Positions 36,301 through 47,318 are shown, counted from the stretch's first letter. The stretch: 64,000 nt of DNA from Brachypodium distachyon (GCF_000005505.3 NC_016133.3:52169237-52233236); one strand, 5' to 3'. Translations and numbers: made by a program. Notes: generated from the sequence alone by a model not told the origin.

Positions 36301-36851
36301 ATCTGCATAAAATGCACGTCCTCTAATTATTAGTGTTCTGCAGTGATATTCATATACGGAGCAATATTTCTTGCCCAGTTTCTCCATGTGGAAGCCCTCT
36401 TCTGAGGTCAAGATCCCCGCAACAACAAAATGGTACAATGTCACCATCTCCGATTTCTAGCCCCAGAACTACTTCGGGTGCTTCCACTCCTCTGACAGGT
36501 GGCAATGGAACCATACCTCCTAACCATACTAGACAACTAGCTTACAGCAACAAGGGTGTCACAATCGCATCGAGAGTTCTTGATGAACACTGGGCTAGCC
36601 GGCCTCCAGATCCAGTTCTTGGTCATTTAGTTAGAGCTCAACAACTCTCGACAAGCATTCGGGGGAGAGTGGTCTCTGAAGCTGGCATTCGGGGACCTCA
36701 GTTTGGAAAGAGGAGACAACGGAATTTGCATGATAGGCCATTGGCTTCCGAGCATGCCTCTCAGCATGGCTTTGGGGATAATTTGAAGCTAAAACCTTCA
36801 GTGGACATGACATCTGGTAATCCACACCTCATACGCAACCATGGTCATTGA
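27307..36851 (+). CDS. YDA: YODA-type MAP kinase kinase kinase, 11 coding exons, 891 aa
   Basis: Exons by GT-AG sites and frame: 27307-27851, 27949-28686, 31009-31096, 31198-31260, 31482-31642, 31737-31812, 32104-32163, 32303-32410, 34611-34847, 35160-35251, 36344-36851; the sum is 2676 nt. Residues 1-408 form a Ser/Pro-rich regulatory region starting [15 protein letters not shown], the YODA N-terminus. The kinase domain spans about 409-672: glycine loop GHGTFG 415-420, Lys437, Glu458, HRD 531-533 (HRDIKGAN), DFG 551-553, APE 575-577. A Ser/Pro-rich tail follows. YODA kinases act above MKK4/5 and MPK3/6 in stomatal patterning and embryo polarity; grass orthologues affect stomata and grain size. 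All catalytic residues are intact. Introns 2 and 8 are each over 2 kb and hold repeats. From memory, its position matches rice MKKK10 and BdYDA1. Start chosen by family N-terminus. Confidence 0.93.
29415..29527. mobile_element. Stowaway-like MITE in MAPKKK intron 2
   Basis: TTCCCGCCGTCCGGAATTAC at the left and GTAATATGGGTCGGAGGGAG at the right are inverted; TA lies at 29413-29414 and 29528-29529. The body carries the TACATGTATCTAGACG segment. Confidence 0.75.
30291..30393. mobile_element. Stowaway-like MITE in MAPKKK intron 2 (103 bp)
   Basis: CTCCCTCCGATCCATATTAA and the inverse TTAATATGGATCGGAGGGAG form long terminal inverted repeats; TA flanks are at 30289-30290 and 30394-30395. An intact relative of the MITE that was split at 44519-46702. 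Confidence 0.9.
32625..33390. repeat. GC-richer insertion in MAPKKK intron 8, with a 131-bp tandem duplication
   Basis: This part of the 2.2-kb intron differs in composition from the AT-rich sequence around it. Two copies starting CCCTTTGCTGCG (33141) and CCCTTCGCCGCAC (33272) run colinear through TTGGAGAAGGATTG, ATGTGGGAAAT and GGTAATTGC, a period of about 131 bp. Reverse-strand CCTATAAGTAGGAGAGC at about 32834-32852 resembles a TATA region, so a reverse LTR is possible, but I found no clean ends or target duplication. Confidence 0.45.
33391..34610. other. remainder of MAPKKK intron 8
   Basis: AT-rich to 33900. Then a GC-richer block at about 33900-34540 with short ORFs follows. One reading (about 34040-34180, +) contains [17 protein letters not shown], faintly like a P450 segment, not enough to call. 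The acceptor before exon 9 is TCTTTTATAG ending at 34610. Confidence 0.3.
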
Positions 36852-39022
36852 TTCTCTAGAAAGGTTGTGCAATAGGCATTCAGTTGGAGCTTGATGAGAT
36901 AATGTCTCTTTAGTAAGATCTGTATCATAGCAGAAGAAGACTTTCCACTAATTATTTCAGATGCTGACAGTTGGCAGTTGATATGGATTGTCCAACGCCA
37001 TTTCTATCATTTCAAGTAAAGGTACGCCCCTTGCCAGCCTTTCCAGGAAATTATCACATTCAACATTTCTTTTCAAAAAGGGGAAGGAATAGGAAAATTT
37101 ACATTGGGCGATGTAGTTTGTTTGATGCACAAAAACCGATGCATATCTTTTCGAGCAACTGGATGCATAAAATGTCACTAGGTGACATCATTTGCTCGGT
37201 ACTGTATTTAGTTGGCAAACAAACTGGTATGACTTGACTATTTATAAGTTATCTTTTTGGTAATGTTCAGAAACATGGCATCAGATTCATGTATGCAATC
37301 TAGTTGGTTCTAATTGCATACTCAAGTCTTTTCGAAAGCCCCAATACCACCTTTCAAACTTCAGTTATTTCTTGTACACTAAAACCAGTCTTGATCAGAA
37401 CCCATGTTAATATGGTACTCTTAATTTACAGATTACCATGAGAATTGCCCTATCAGGAGGGGCATAGACTGCCAGACTACCTGGTCTGTAATTGTATATT
37501 AGAGCATCTTTATACCGAAGGATCCGCAACAGTAGTTCTGAACCTTTATGCCCTTCCTCCCGTATCTGCATTTTATTTTCCCCGACTTACATGGTAATAT
37601 TCCCTTGTGCAAGAGCTCAACTAGCAGCTCACGTTCTGCACATGATTAACAATTGAGCCATTCGGTTATTACCCAGATATTAACAATTCTGTATCTCATT
37701 CCATGTTGCAAGCTTCTGCCCACACTGAAGTGTTGTAATACTCCAGTAATTAGTACTAGGCCGATCCATAACTGTGTACATTACTCCGGGAATAGTGCAA
37801 AGATTCTAGTCATTGATTAAATTAGTACTATCCGGTAAATTTCGTCCATAACTCCATATCATTATGCCTTGATATGTCCTTCGTTGTTGTTGTTTGGCTG
37901 GTTGAGCAGTCCTTGGTGCAGCCAACTCCGGGTCTGCTTTCCAGTTTTTTGCTTTTACAGTCGTGCAATATGCCTTCCTGAGCTTCTTGTCTCGTGCTTG
38001 TTAAATCTGCACTTTCCAAAGTGTGCATAAGGACTAGGGGATACGTTCACCTTAAGTCGGTTAACCCGTTAAACCAGGGTGCACTGTCCAGAGCCTAGAA
38101 ATTACTGCGCCCTGGACGGGTGAAATGCGAAAAGGAAAACAGGTAGTACCTACTACTCCAGACATTGCTTCCGAAAGAGTCCTTCGGCGCCTTGCAATTC
38201 TGGACTTGCCAGACGAACGAAGCACAATAAACAGACAGCCCATGTGCCGTGGCGTAGGGAGTGTAGCATGCACTACTCGCCTTTACATCTGTGTGTCATC
38301 AATCATCCTCGTCTTCATAGTTGTCCTGCCCCACGATCCACCAGAACGAACGGACCAGGCCCACTGCAGCACTAGTGCACTACTGTTGCAGTCTTGCAGA
38401 TTCAAAAATGGAACCGAAAACCTCCAATCCACAAACGAACGTGCTGGACTCTCATCATCTGTGTCCAATCAGGTCCACCACTTGCGTTACTCGCTATAGC
38501 TAGGGTTCAGTGCTCCGTAGGTCAGCATCACTCGATTCAGAGCAAAAGCTTTTATCCTTACGATTTTATTTAAAAATGTTTGGCTTCACACCCTCCACCG
38601 TTGGATGCTACCTCGAGATACATACCAAGCAAGGGGAGGTCATCCAATTACATGGTGCCATTTTAGACCTTTTTTATTTTAGTCTCGCCTTTCGGCTGGG
38701 TAGGATCATCACTTCATCAGTGGTTTCCCTTTACCAAACCTTAGTTTAGGTTAGCCAATGGCTAGGGTAATCTCAGTATTGTTGTCAACTCTCCAGTGCA
38801 TAAAGGGAGCACCCTTAAGAGAAACTACAGCAACAGATTTGTAACTTAAATCTCCACAACAACAGCATAGAGAACTCAGTACTGAATTACACAAGTTTGA
38901 GTTCAGATAGGATAGAACATCTCGAAGCGAGACAGGGAATCGACAACGGAGGCGGTAGTAGGAGGCGACGGAAACAAGACATTCACAAGCAGCTCGCTCT
39001 TCGGATTGCTAGCAGCGGCAGC
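36852..39022. other. convergent intergenic region (MAPKKK and PIP1 3' flanks)
   Basis: The two genes converge here. The first few hundred bases after 36851 should be the MAPKKK 3' UTR, and bases below 39023 the PIP1 3' UTR. 38060-38760 contains small ORFs without domains. No repeat with clear ends was seen. Confidence 0.4.
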
Positions 39023-41547
39023 TTAAGACCTGCTCTTGAATGGAATTGCCCTGATGATCACCTGATGGTAGACGGCGGCAAGGGCAGCGCCGACAAAGGG
39101 GCCGACCCAGAAGATCCACTGCAAAATGAAACAAGGGAGGTTATAATCTTTCTTCAAGGAATTACTCTTTTTTTTCTCTCTTCAACGTTGATAGGTTAAA
39201 CATGAGAAATGAAGTGTTGTCATGTCACATAGCTTGTACAAAACTGGTACAGTAGTTGCTAGCTACATATACACAAACAGCTCACTTTTCAGAACAAATG
39301 AGCTACTAAACGCCTATTGATAGTGTGCCATTATGTTAGAATAACTGAAGTCGTCGAGTGTATGATTAATTGTGGTTGGTTACATACAATGCCTGATCAG
39401 TTGATACTTCCGAGAACTAAAGAACATGAAAAAACTCTGCACCAACTATCAACCAATATTCCCCACTATGAACCACAGAAAGTGCTGATTACATGTCTGA
39501 TATATTCAGCCAGAATCAGTTCTATTATTAGTGGCACAATTTGCTGAAAATGGCAAGTAGGTAAGAGTTGTTTCACTCACATGGTCATTCCAGGCATGCT
39601 CCCTGTTGTAGATGATGGCAGCTCCAAGGCTCCTAGCAGGGTTGATGCCGGTGCCAGTGATGGGAATGGTGGCCAGATGGACCAGGAACACCGCAAACCC
39701 AATTGGCAGTGGGGCAAGGATCTGTTTTCACATACATTGGATGGGAAGATGTTACAGCATGTACCAAAATATATTACTAGAATCATAGTTAGAAGGCATA
39801 CACAATTTGCTGGAACAAGATGAACTGGACAAACTGAATTCTGTTTTTTAGGAGGACAATCTAAATTTTAGCCATATAGTGCATACAACATTATCGCTTA
39901 CAAGTTCCAAGCACATCAGTTCACTAGCTCTATTCGTATAAGACATGTTTATATGATTACACGCCAGAGGTAGATCCATAGATGTTCACCAGAATATGAA
40001 TTACATCATGTTACTGGTTATGACGACAACTAGTACATCGGATAGCTTAGGCCAAACTAACAACTACGACGCTACCAGCAGCATGTAGTATCATATCAAA
40101 CAAAACTGGGCAAGTAAAGGCGTAGAGTACTTACAGGAACATGGGAGTCTCTGGCATTCCTCTTGGCATCAGTGGCTGAGAAGACAGTGTAGACCAGTAC
40201 GAAGGTGCCAATGATCTCGGCACCAAGGCCGTCACCCTTGGTGTAGCCACTGGCAACTGCATTTGCGCCACCACCGTTACCCATGTACAGCCCCTGCTGG
40301 AAGCCCTTCACCACTCCAGCTCCACAGATGGCCCCTAGGCATTGCATAACTATGTAGAAGATGGCCCTAGTCAGGGACAGCTTCCTGGCCAAGAACAGCC
40401 CAAAAGTCACTGCAGGGTTGATGTGTCCTCCTGTTACAGTAGCAGATAATAGAGATTAGCGAGCCCTTAACTTGTGTTTTTGTTGTTATGATTCTTAACC
40501 TAGGACATCTTGCCGTTCTCTCAAGTCCTCTCAAACTTTGATATTTAACCAAGCAGAATCTGAGAATCAGAAGCAGTACTACTGAAGGTTGGACCACAAA
40601 ATTAACTTGGTAGCAGTTTACAGAGAGACATTGTACACGTTGACAATGAAAGATGCTTATTAACTACCACTAAATGCTGTGCTGCCCGTAGTAAAGATTA
40701 AGTAAGCCGATTTTGTAAAAAAAATATTACTGCATATCGTTTACCTCCAAGTGAAACGTAATCAGGATCAAGTGATTAAAATGAAGTTTTCCGTGTGCAC
40801 TTTACAGGTTTGAGTATCCAGATTTGGGGCACTACAGAAGCGCTGGGTGAAAAAAATGAGTTTTATCCTTTATCAATAGCTGTGACTGCCTTGGCATACA
40901 AACAACTTTCACATACTAAAGCAGTGCAGTGTGCCGACGAAATGCCAAATAGCTGGAGTAGTAAATTACAATAGGACAAAACTCTAGGTGGAAAGGAGGT
41001 ACGTATTGGTACAAGAACAAAACGTAAGAACCATAAATATGACATCAAGAGCACTAATAAGAAGCTTAGCTTGTAATATAGCGGAACTAATATTATGTTC
41101 TAGGAGTACGTCTCTAGGCAAGCAAGAAAAGGAACAGGTTTCAGCTGATTAATTAGGTTCACATGCAAGGCAAGCAAGCAAGAAGGGAAAAGAAAGCGGC
41201 TAAATTAAACCTGAGATGCCGGCGGTGCAGTAGACGAGCGCGAAGATCATGCCCCCGAAGGACCAGGCGATGCCCTGGATGCCGACGGTGGCGCACTTGG
41301 AGGGGGACTTGGAGACGCCCATGACGGTGAGCACGGTGATGTAGAGGAAGAGGAAGGTGGCGATGAACTCGGCGATCCCGGCGCGGTAGAAGGACCACGA
41401 CTTGAGCTCCCCGGGCTCGAACAGCGGCGCCGGCGGGGGCTCCTTGTAGTCCTTGTCGTCCCCGCCGCCCTGCGCCGCCGTCCCGATCGGCTGCCGCTCC
41501 GAGAACTTGTTCGCCCCCAGCCGCACGTCCTCCTCTTTCCCTTCCAT
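39023..41547 (-). CDS. PIP1: PIP1 plasma-membrane aquaporin, 4 exons, 289 aa
   Basis: Exons in transcript order: 41547-41211, 40430-40135, 39721-39581, 39118-39023 (870 nt), all with GT-AG sites and matching phases. The protein starts [20 protein letters not shown], the PIP1 N-terminus. The two NPA motifs are at 117-119 (GGHINPAV) and 238-240 (GINPARSLG). The selectivity-filter residues read F97, H226, T235 and R241, the water-selective PIP set. Loop D has the gating-type His209 in RDSHVP. The C-terminus is short (PFKSRS), as in PIP1 and unlike the longer PIP2 tails. PIP1 proteins sit in the plasma membrane, usually with PIP2 partners, and carry water and sometimes CO2 or small solutes. From memory, position next to the MAPKKK matches rice PIP1;2. 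Upstream in-frame codons belong to the leader. Confidence 0.96.
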
Positions 41548-41660
41548 GATTCTCGCCTCTCTGCTCCTTTGTGCTCTGTGGTTAACTAGCTCTCTCTCGC
41601 TCTTCTTGAAGCAGCAGTGGCGTGTGAGTGAGTGAGCTGGGGTGGTGGGAGGCGTGGGCG

Positions 41661-41668
41661 TTATAAAG
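41661..41668 (-). promoter_or_regulatory. TATA box of the PIP1 gene
   Basis: Reverse-strand CCTTTATAAC lies about 115-120 nt upstream of the ATG at 41547; the expected leader is about 85 nt. Confidence 0.55.
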
Positions 41669-42782
41669 GCAGGAAGGGGCAGTGAGTGAGGACGGCACTG
41701 TGCAGAGAAGGTGGTTCTGGAAAAAGTGTAGGAGGTGATGGCTGATGAGCACGGGAGTGTCGAGTGGTGGTAGTTGGTTGGGTGCCTTTTCCGCTTTATT
41801 ATTGTGGCCAAGCTTATCCAATTTGATCATTCTTCTTTCTGTTTGTCTGGACTGAGCAAAAAATTTCAGAAATGCCAACCACAGCGAAGGCTACGAAACT
41901 TGAGCTGCATAATTAGAGAAAAAGATATGTGCCGTCTGGCTGTCTGCAACAGACCATTTTTCAGAAAGTGCAAAGAAATTCTCCATCTTATTTCAAAGGA
42001 AAGAAGAAAAAAACTCCATGATATTGTTATCAACAGTTCGAGTGTGATATATCCATTTCTCTTGCTTCTTGTATTATTTTGCTGCACTTACTCAAGCTAC
42101 GCTGCCAAAAAGCCTTTCCCTCCCTTCGAAGCATTCTTTAGCTTTTGCTCATGATCCTAAGCCACTATCCTCCTCCGGGGCCGTCTTCACAAACACAAGG
42201 ACAGGGACAGCGATGTGGTGTACAATACTACCTCATACGTGTACGCAGACAACTGTTTCATACCCCTTTCCGGTAGCGCGGGCGTCCTTTTTTTTTGCGC
42301 TGATTACCGAAATTCTCTGAAGTTCGTTAGTTAATTAACTTGGACGGCACTGTTGCAGCAACACGCTGCACATCTATACCTATCAAAAAAAATACGGACC
42401 GTACTCTTCACCTATTCTTTCGTCGTTCGTCAAACTCTTCGTCCCGCACCCTGGCACGGTTGGGCTGACAAAAGCCCGCATCCTGATCACTGGCCCATCC
42501 CACGACCGCGGCACGCGTTCGTCATCCTTCCCCGACACCATCTGCGCCCTCTCTTCACCCTCGATGCAGCCGCCGCAATCTTCATCTGCGTGCACCGACG
42601 CTGCCATCCTCCCTCTGCTCACGCCGCCGCCCTCCTCGCCTACTCGCGCCGCCGCTGTGATCCCTCTCTGCGCGCTACCGCCTCCATGCTCCCTCTGCAC
42701 GCGTTGCCGCCGCCGTCTGCGATGGTAACATGACGGCGCTCCGTGAAGAGGAAGCTGTTCGGGGAAGGAGCAGGCGGCGCAG

Positions 42783-43376
42783 GAATGCGGGAAGAAGAAG
42801 AGGGCAACGCGGCCCAAGCTCACGCCGGACCTGCTCCTCTTCGACACCGGCCTGGGCTTCGTCTTCTGCTACTTCCCCAAGGCCTTCAAGCCACGCGCCT
42901 GCCCCGGCCACAAGGTTTGTCTTGCAGCCTGCCTACACCCTGCTTAAACCCTTCCACAGGTCTGTTCCCGATTTCCTGATCGATTCGTGTAGTGGGTTGA
43001 TTGGTCTGTACAGTTCTGGTCCTTGCTCTGTTCTCGCAAGTTGATATGATGCACATGCACAGCTCTTTTGTTTTCACAAGCGTGCCGAACACAAATGTTT
43101 GAAAAGGATAAAGGAAAATGAATGTCCTGCCTGGAATTATTCAGTTATTTACTACATATATGAACAAAGAGTGCAGCCTGTTGCTGGTCACTATAAAAGA
43201 ATGTTTTTATTATGGTATGGCCTCCTAATTCTGATTTATTGTCTTGCTGTCAGGTGGAGGACCTTGGCAATCTGATCAAGATTTATACTGACTGGCAATC
43301 CCACTTGATCCCTTATTACTCCTTTCAGCAGTTCGTGCAGAAAGTTCAGAAAGTTGGGGCCAGTAACCGCGTTAGA
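42783..43376 (+). pseudogene. TIPIN/CSM3 (Swi3 domain) gene fragment, two exons
   Basis: Exon-like piece 1 (to 42914) reads KKKRATRPKLTPDLLLFDTG, then FCYFPKAFKPRACPGHK, and ends at a GT. Piece 2 (43254-43376, after TTGCTGTCAG, before GTAAGC) reads VEDLGNLIKIYTDWQSHLIP and then QQFVQKVQKVGASNRVR, 41 codons. Together they match the core of the plant Swi3/TIPIN domain, a replication-fork protection factor that pairs with Timeless. The start, the zinc-knuckle N-terminus and the C-terminal exons are missing, and a stop lies upstream in frame (42744-42746). Substitutions at usually conserved positions (FVFCYFP where LRYFP is expected) suggest decay after capture. The intact parent gene is not in the window. 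Confidence 0.6.
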
Positions 43377-43576
43377 GTAAGCTACTTTCTTCCTTTTAGC
43401 ATTTTCCTACCATGCTGTTACAGACAAGTTGAGCAGTCCTCGGAGTATATGGTCAACTTAACTTGTGTACCGTAATTTATTTTATCTCTTTTAGGGTGGT
43501 TAGCTTAAGTTTATATGTATTTTGTCTTGCTAGATAGGGTGCTCGAAATAGAATTAGTTATTGCCACCACCACCTG

Positions 43577-43755
43577 CGGCGCTCCGTGAAGAGGAAGCTG
43601 TTCAGGGGGAAAGCGGGATGGGGAAATGGTGCGGTTGGGCTAGCGTGGATCAAGGCGGAGGAGGAGACCGCTCGTGCTGCTACGTGGGAGGCCACGGTCA
43701 TGATGTTGCGCCTGCAAAGGGAGAAGGCCGAGGTCCACGTGGAATTTTTGCTTGA
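43577..43755 (+). pseudogene. GTD-binding (zein-binding/MyoB) domain gene fragment
   Basis: In one frame the piece reads VKRKLFRGKAGWGN, then AEEETARAATWEATVMMLRL followed by QREKAEVHVE. The MMLRLQREKAEVHVE part is the start of the coiled-coil GTD-binding domain of plant myosin-binding / floury1-like proteins. It stops before the rest of the coiled coil. The first 27 bases (CGGCGCTCCGTGAAGAGGAA then GCTGTTC) are identical to 42734-42760, so part of this gene appears twice in the element. Confidence 0.45.
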
Positions 43756-44999
43756 ATCAAAATTCAGTTTGTATAGCCCAACTGCCATGTTGATCTCTTT
43801 TTTTCTTCTGAATTTCATCAATGTTACGCTTATTATTATCACTTTCGTGGAAATTATAACATGTGGTGTATTTTTAAGTCCGTGGCAGCGCGCGGGCGAG
43901 GATTGAGGAACGAAGAGGTGATATTATGAGCCGCTGACACTTCATGCCATATCTTGGGCTGTAGCAGTTATACTGCCTCTAACTTGCCCTTCTTATGGTA
44001 ATGGTCGGATACAGGTTGCAATGATGTTCAATCTCTACTTATTAAGGAAGTAAATACAATGCCTTCTTATGATGTTCTAGAAAGATCATTTTGTCTTTTC
44101 TAGACCGGGCTAAAAAAATTTCATCATCAGTCAATGCTTGATGCTTGGGTAAGAGGTTTAGATTTGTGGACTCGAGTATCTCTGAATTAGTAAATTTGGC
44201 TCAATGCTTGAGGCAACTTCATCAGCGTAATAGGATGTCGGATTCGTGCTTGTTCGTTGAATTTCGGGTTTTCCCCTGTAATTTATATATATTTAGTTTT
44301 ATTAGCTCAGTTATGTAGTTTGTAGAAGGAAATATATTGTTGTCTTCTGAGAGGGTAGATTATAAAGACAAAAAATTTGGAAGATTTTTTTTAAAGGAAT
44401 GTTTGATGGTCATCAAAGAAGACCGAACAGAAAAAGATTTGAAGCATTCTTTGAGTATATCATTTTATTTTGTTGTTTCGTTGCAACGCACGGGCATTTC
44501 AGCTAGTGATATGAAATACTCCATCTGATCCTAAATTCTTGACTCAAATTTGCCCAAATATGGATGTATCTATTCTTAAAAATCGTCTAGATACATGTAA
44601 TGAGAAAATTACTTAAAACCACCACATTTGGGGCACGTGTCTAGGAAAACTACTTTTTTTAAAAAATAAATCAAATTACCACCGTTTTGAGGGACACGGG
44701 TCACTCCGAACACTAATCTTTCGGTTGAACATGAATTGACAGCAAATCTGACAATAGGGCCCACTTCTCGGAGCCAACGTGGCGCCACATCAGCACTCAA
44801 CAGCCAGCAAAGAAAGAAAATGAATTCGCCCCATGGCCGTGGACTACTTGCTGTCCTGCGGTGGAATTCGTCCCGGAGAAAACCCATGGCCGTGGACGAG
44901 CTGCTCCAAGCGACGCGCCTGGCTCCATCCGCGCCGTCGCCGCCGCTCTGAGCATGGGGCATGGGATGGCGGCGCTCTGGTCGTCCGCCGCGCGTCAAA

Positions 45000-45262
45000 A
45001 GGAGGGGGGGCTCATGCGCCGCAGCTCGCGCCCCGCTTTCGGGAGGAGGGGGACTCGTGCGCCGCTGCTTGTGCCGCGCATAGGGAGGAGGGCGGCTCAT
45101 GCCGTCGTGCGCCGCTGCTCGTGCCGTGCGTCGGGAGGAGGCTGTTCGCACCGCTCGTCAGGAGGAGGGGCGGCTCATGCGCCGCTGCTCGCGCCCCACG
45201 TTCGGGAGGAGGGGGACTCGTGCGCTGCAGCTCATGCCGCGCGTAGGGAGGAGGGGCGGCGC
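45000..45262. repeat. GC-rich minisatellite inside the MULE
   Basis: About seven imperfect units of roughly 36-48 bp combine GGGAGGAGGGG, GCTCATGC or ACTCGTGC, GCCGCTGCTC and GTGCCGCG blocks. They give Arg/Glu/Gly- and Ala/Cys-rich translations in several frames, which explains the long ORFs here. Confidence 0.7.
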
Positions 45263-45740
45263 GTCGGGGAAACCGAATTGGAGCTGCACGACCGGTGGAG
45301 GAGAGACGACGCGGGGGCGCTCCGGGCAGCAACGGGCTCGGGAGAGGGCGTCAGTGGCTTCGCGAAAGAGAGGCGGATGTCCTAGCGTCGGAAGCAGGGG
45401 AGGCTTCGGTTGGGCAGATGGGGAGTGGCGGCGCACTGCCGGAGGCGTGGAAGACGACCTCGCGCGGGGGCCTTGGGGCATGCGCAGGGTTCAGGCGTTG
45501 TGGGTTAGGGTGCGGGGCGACGTGGTGGGGTTAGGGAGGCCTAGAGGTCGACGGGGAGCGGCCGGAGTTGGGCTATAGAGTTGGCCGGGATTGGAGAAGA
45601 AAAGGGAGAGAGAGGAGGGCTCAGGCAGGGGATGGGAAGGTGGACGATTTGTCCAGTGTCGTGGTGGTTTCACGGCAGATGCCATAGGATGGTTTAACTT
45701 GGGGCCGATGAACGAAGGAGGAACCGGAGGAGAGAGGACG

Positions 45741-46499
45741 TGAAAAAGAACACGCACGATTCACACAAGAACACACAGATTTACCCAGGTTCAGAGTCCT
45801 CTTGTCGAGGTAAGACTCCTACTCCTGCTTTGCTGTATTAGCCGAGATAAGCAAGCTCTACAATGACGTTCCTTGAGCTGTATTCTTGAGGAGGAAGAAG
45901 AAGAAGGGGAAACCCTAAAATGTCTAAGTGCTCGATCTCCTCTCTAGGGAGGTGTAGTGCTCTATTTATGGGCCATGCATGTCACACTGACATGTTGGCC
46001 GAGTCTAACGTCACCTTCCTTGGGCCTCGCCGGGCATGTGGCTCGGTTCCCTCCAGGCAGTACCGCAGGGGACAAGACAACTTTACTTTTTCCTGCCAGC
46101 CTGCAACGGGTACAACTATCCTCTGCCGGCTTCCGTCATAGATTCCCTTTCGGTGTTTCTCTAGCGTGGTCACCTGACACCGGTACGCAGGCGCTGACTG
46201 CTTTTCTGAGATAATGATGGCGCTGCTTTACTTTGCACCGCGTGGTCAGGATAAGACCGTTGAAGGATCTTGGCACCGCCGAGGTCAATGGGTTCATCCT
46301 TATCCTGCAAACTTACAAGATAAGAAAACTATGCCGGCATACGCCCGAGATGCCGGTTTATCGTTAGTTTAACTTTATGACGCCGGCATACGTTGCTATG
46401 CCGGCTTTGCCTCCGTTATCTCGGCTAAAGTTGTGTCGCCATGACCCTACCCGGGGTCATCCCCCCGACATCCAGCGTGGCTCCACGCTGGCACCGACA
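45741..46499 (-). repeat. LTR-like insertion (probable solo LTR) within the MULE
   Basis: Read on the reverse strand it starts TGTCGGTGCCAGCGTGG, passes TGTCGGGGGGATGACCCCGG, and ends after an ACCTGGGTAAATCTGTGTG stretch, all typical of grass Gypsy LTRs. The MULE terminal repeat resumes right after 46499. Exact ends are approximate and no clean 5-bp target duplication was found. A perfect 9-bp hairpin (CCAGCGTGG CT CCACGCTGG) lies at 46472-46491. Confidence 0.5.
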
Positions 46500-47318
46500 G
46501 GCCTTGTCAGTTTTACCGTCAAAACGCACTCAATTGCGAAATCAGTGCGCGGGAGTACCTGTGTCCTCAAAAATGGTGGTAATTTGAATTATTATTTTTT
46601 GAAAAAAGGTAGTTTTTCTAGACACGTGGCTCAAATGTGATGGTTTTAAGTAATTTTCTCTACATGTAATATTTAGACAACAATTTAAGATCATATGATC
46701 GACTTGTCATGGCTGTCCTCAAATAGTACGTAAGCTCACATAAAGAGAAGAAGAACAGTACGTACGTCCTGTAGCTCTCAAAGCACGGGGTTTAATGTCT
46801 CGATCACTGAATTTGATTCCGCATGGTTCCATAGAATGAGTAGTATAGCATCGAATAATTCAATTGCGACACAGCTTTTAGTTGCATGGATGATGTAACA
46901 TGAACCTAACCTCTTTTGCTTTATCGTCCAGTTAAGTTTTCACACAAGCATGAGACTGCGATAGAAATTAAAACCTGCAGTGCAATTCAGCCAAGAAGAA
47001 TGACCAGCAAAAGGTCCCTCTTTTTGCGGCGAAAGTGACACCCACCATGGTCCAAGGCAAGGGCCCAGGTGTCGTTGTGGTGAGGAAGTTGCGGCCCCAC
47101 GTACGGTGAGCTGCACAGGGAGTACGTATTTTGTTGTCGCTGTTCCCTTCTGAATCGAAATCTTGGCCCTGCAGGGAGGTGTTCTTGACTGCCTTTAAAT
47201 CAAAGGCCTGGGAAATGGAATTGCGCAGAGTTTCCGGCAATTTGGAGGCCCCACGAGATATACAGCTAGGGATGATGGAACCTTTACACCTAGGCAGGGC
47301 ATGATTGATTGGTTGTAA

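Larger units (their letters stand above)
42373..44507 (+). mobile_element. Helitron-like element carrying fragments of two genes
   Basis: The left end is TCTATACCTATCAAAAAAAA preceded by A, and the right end is CGTTGCAACGCACGGGCATT followed by TCAGCTAGT: a palindromic hairpin about 15 nt before CTAGT. These ends match the TC...CTAGT pattern of grass Helitrons with the GCAACGCACGGGC hairpin. The base after CTAGT is G, not the expected T, so the junction is imperfect. Inside lie two exon-like pieces of a TIPIN/CSM3-type gene and a piece of a GTD-binding (zein-binding) gene. No Rep/helicase is present, so it would be non-autonomous. Confidence 0.5.
44602..46660. mobile_element. Mutator-like (MULE) non-autonomous element, 2059 bp
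   Basis: Terminal inverted repeats start GAGAAAATTACTTAAAACCA at both ends and stay alignable for over 100 bp (44602 to about 44750, and 46660 back to about 46505). A perfect 10-bp target duplication TACATGTAAT lies at 44592-44601 and 46661-46670. The interior holds a GC-rich minisatellite (45000-45262), overlapping Arg/Ala-rich ORFs on both strands without domains, and a reverse LTR-like insertion (45741-46499). No transposase is visible. Confidence 0.9.
44519..46702. mobile_element. Stowaway-like MITE split by a MULE insertion
   Basis: The left half (44519-44601) reads CTCCATCTGATCCTAAATTC and goes through ATGGATGTATCTATTC to AGATACATGTAAT. The right half resumes at 46661 with TACATGTAATATTTAGACAA. 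Joined without the insert and one copy of the 10-bp target, it equals the MITE family seen intact at 30291-30393. Confidence 0.8.

Noticed and set aside
44609..45578. Long overlapping ORFs on both strands inside the MULE
   Set aside because: They come from the GC-rich minisatellite; compositions are extreme and no domain is visible in any frame.
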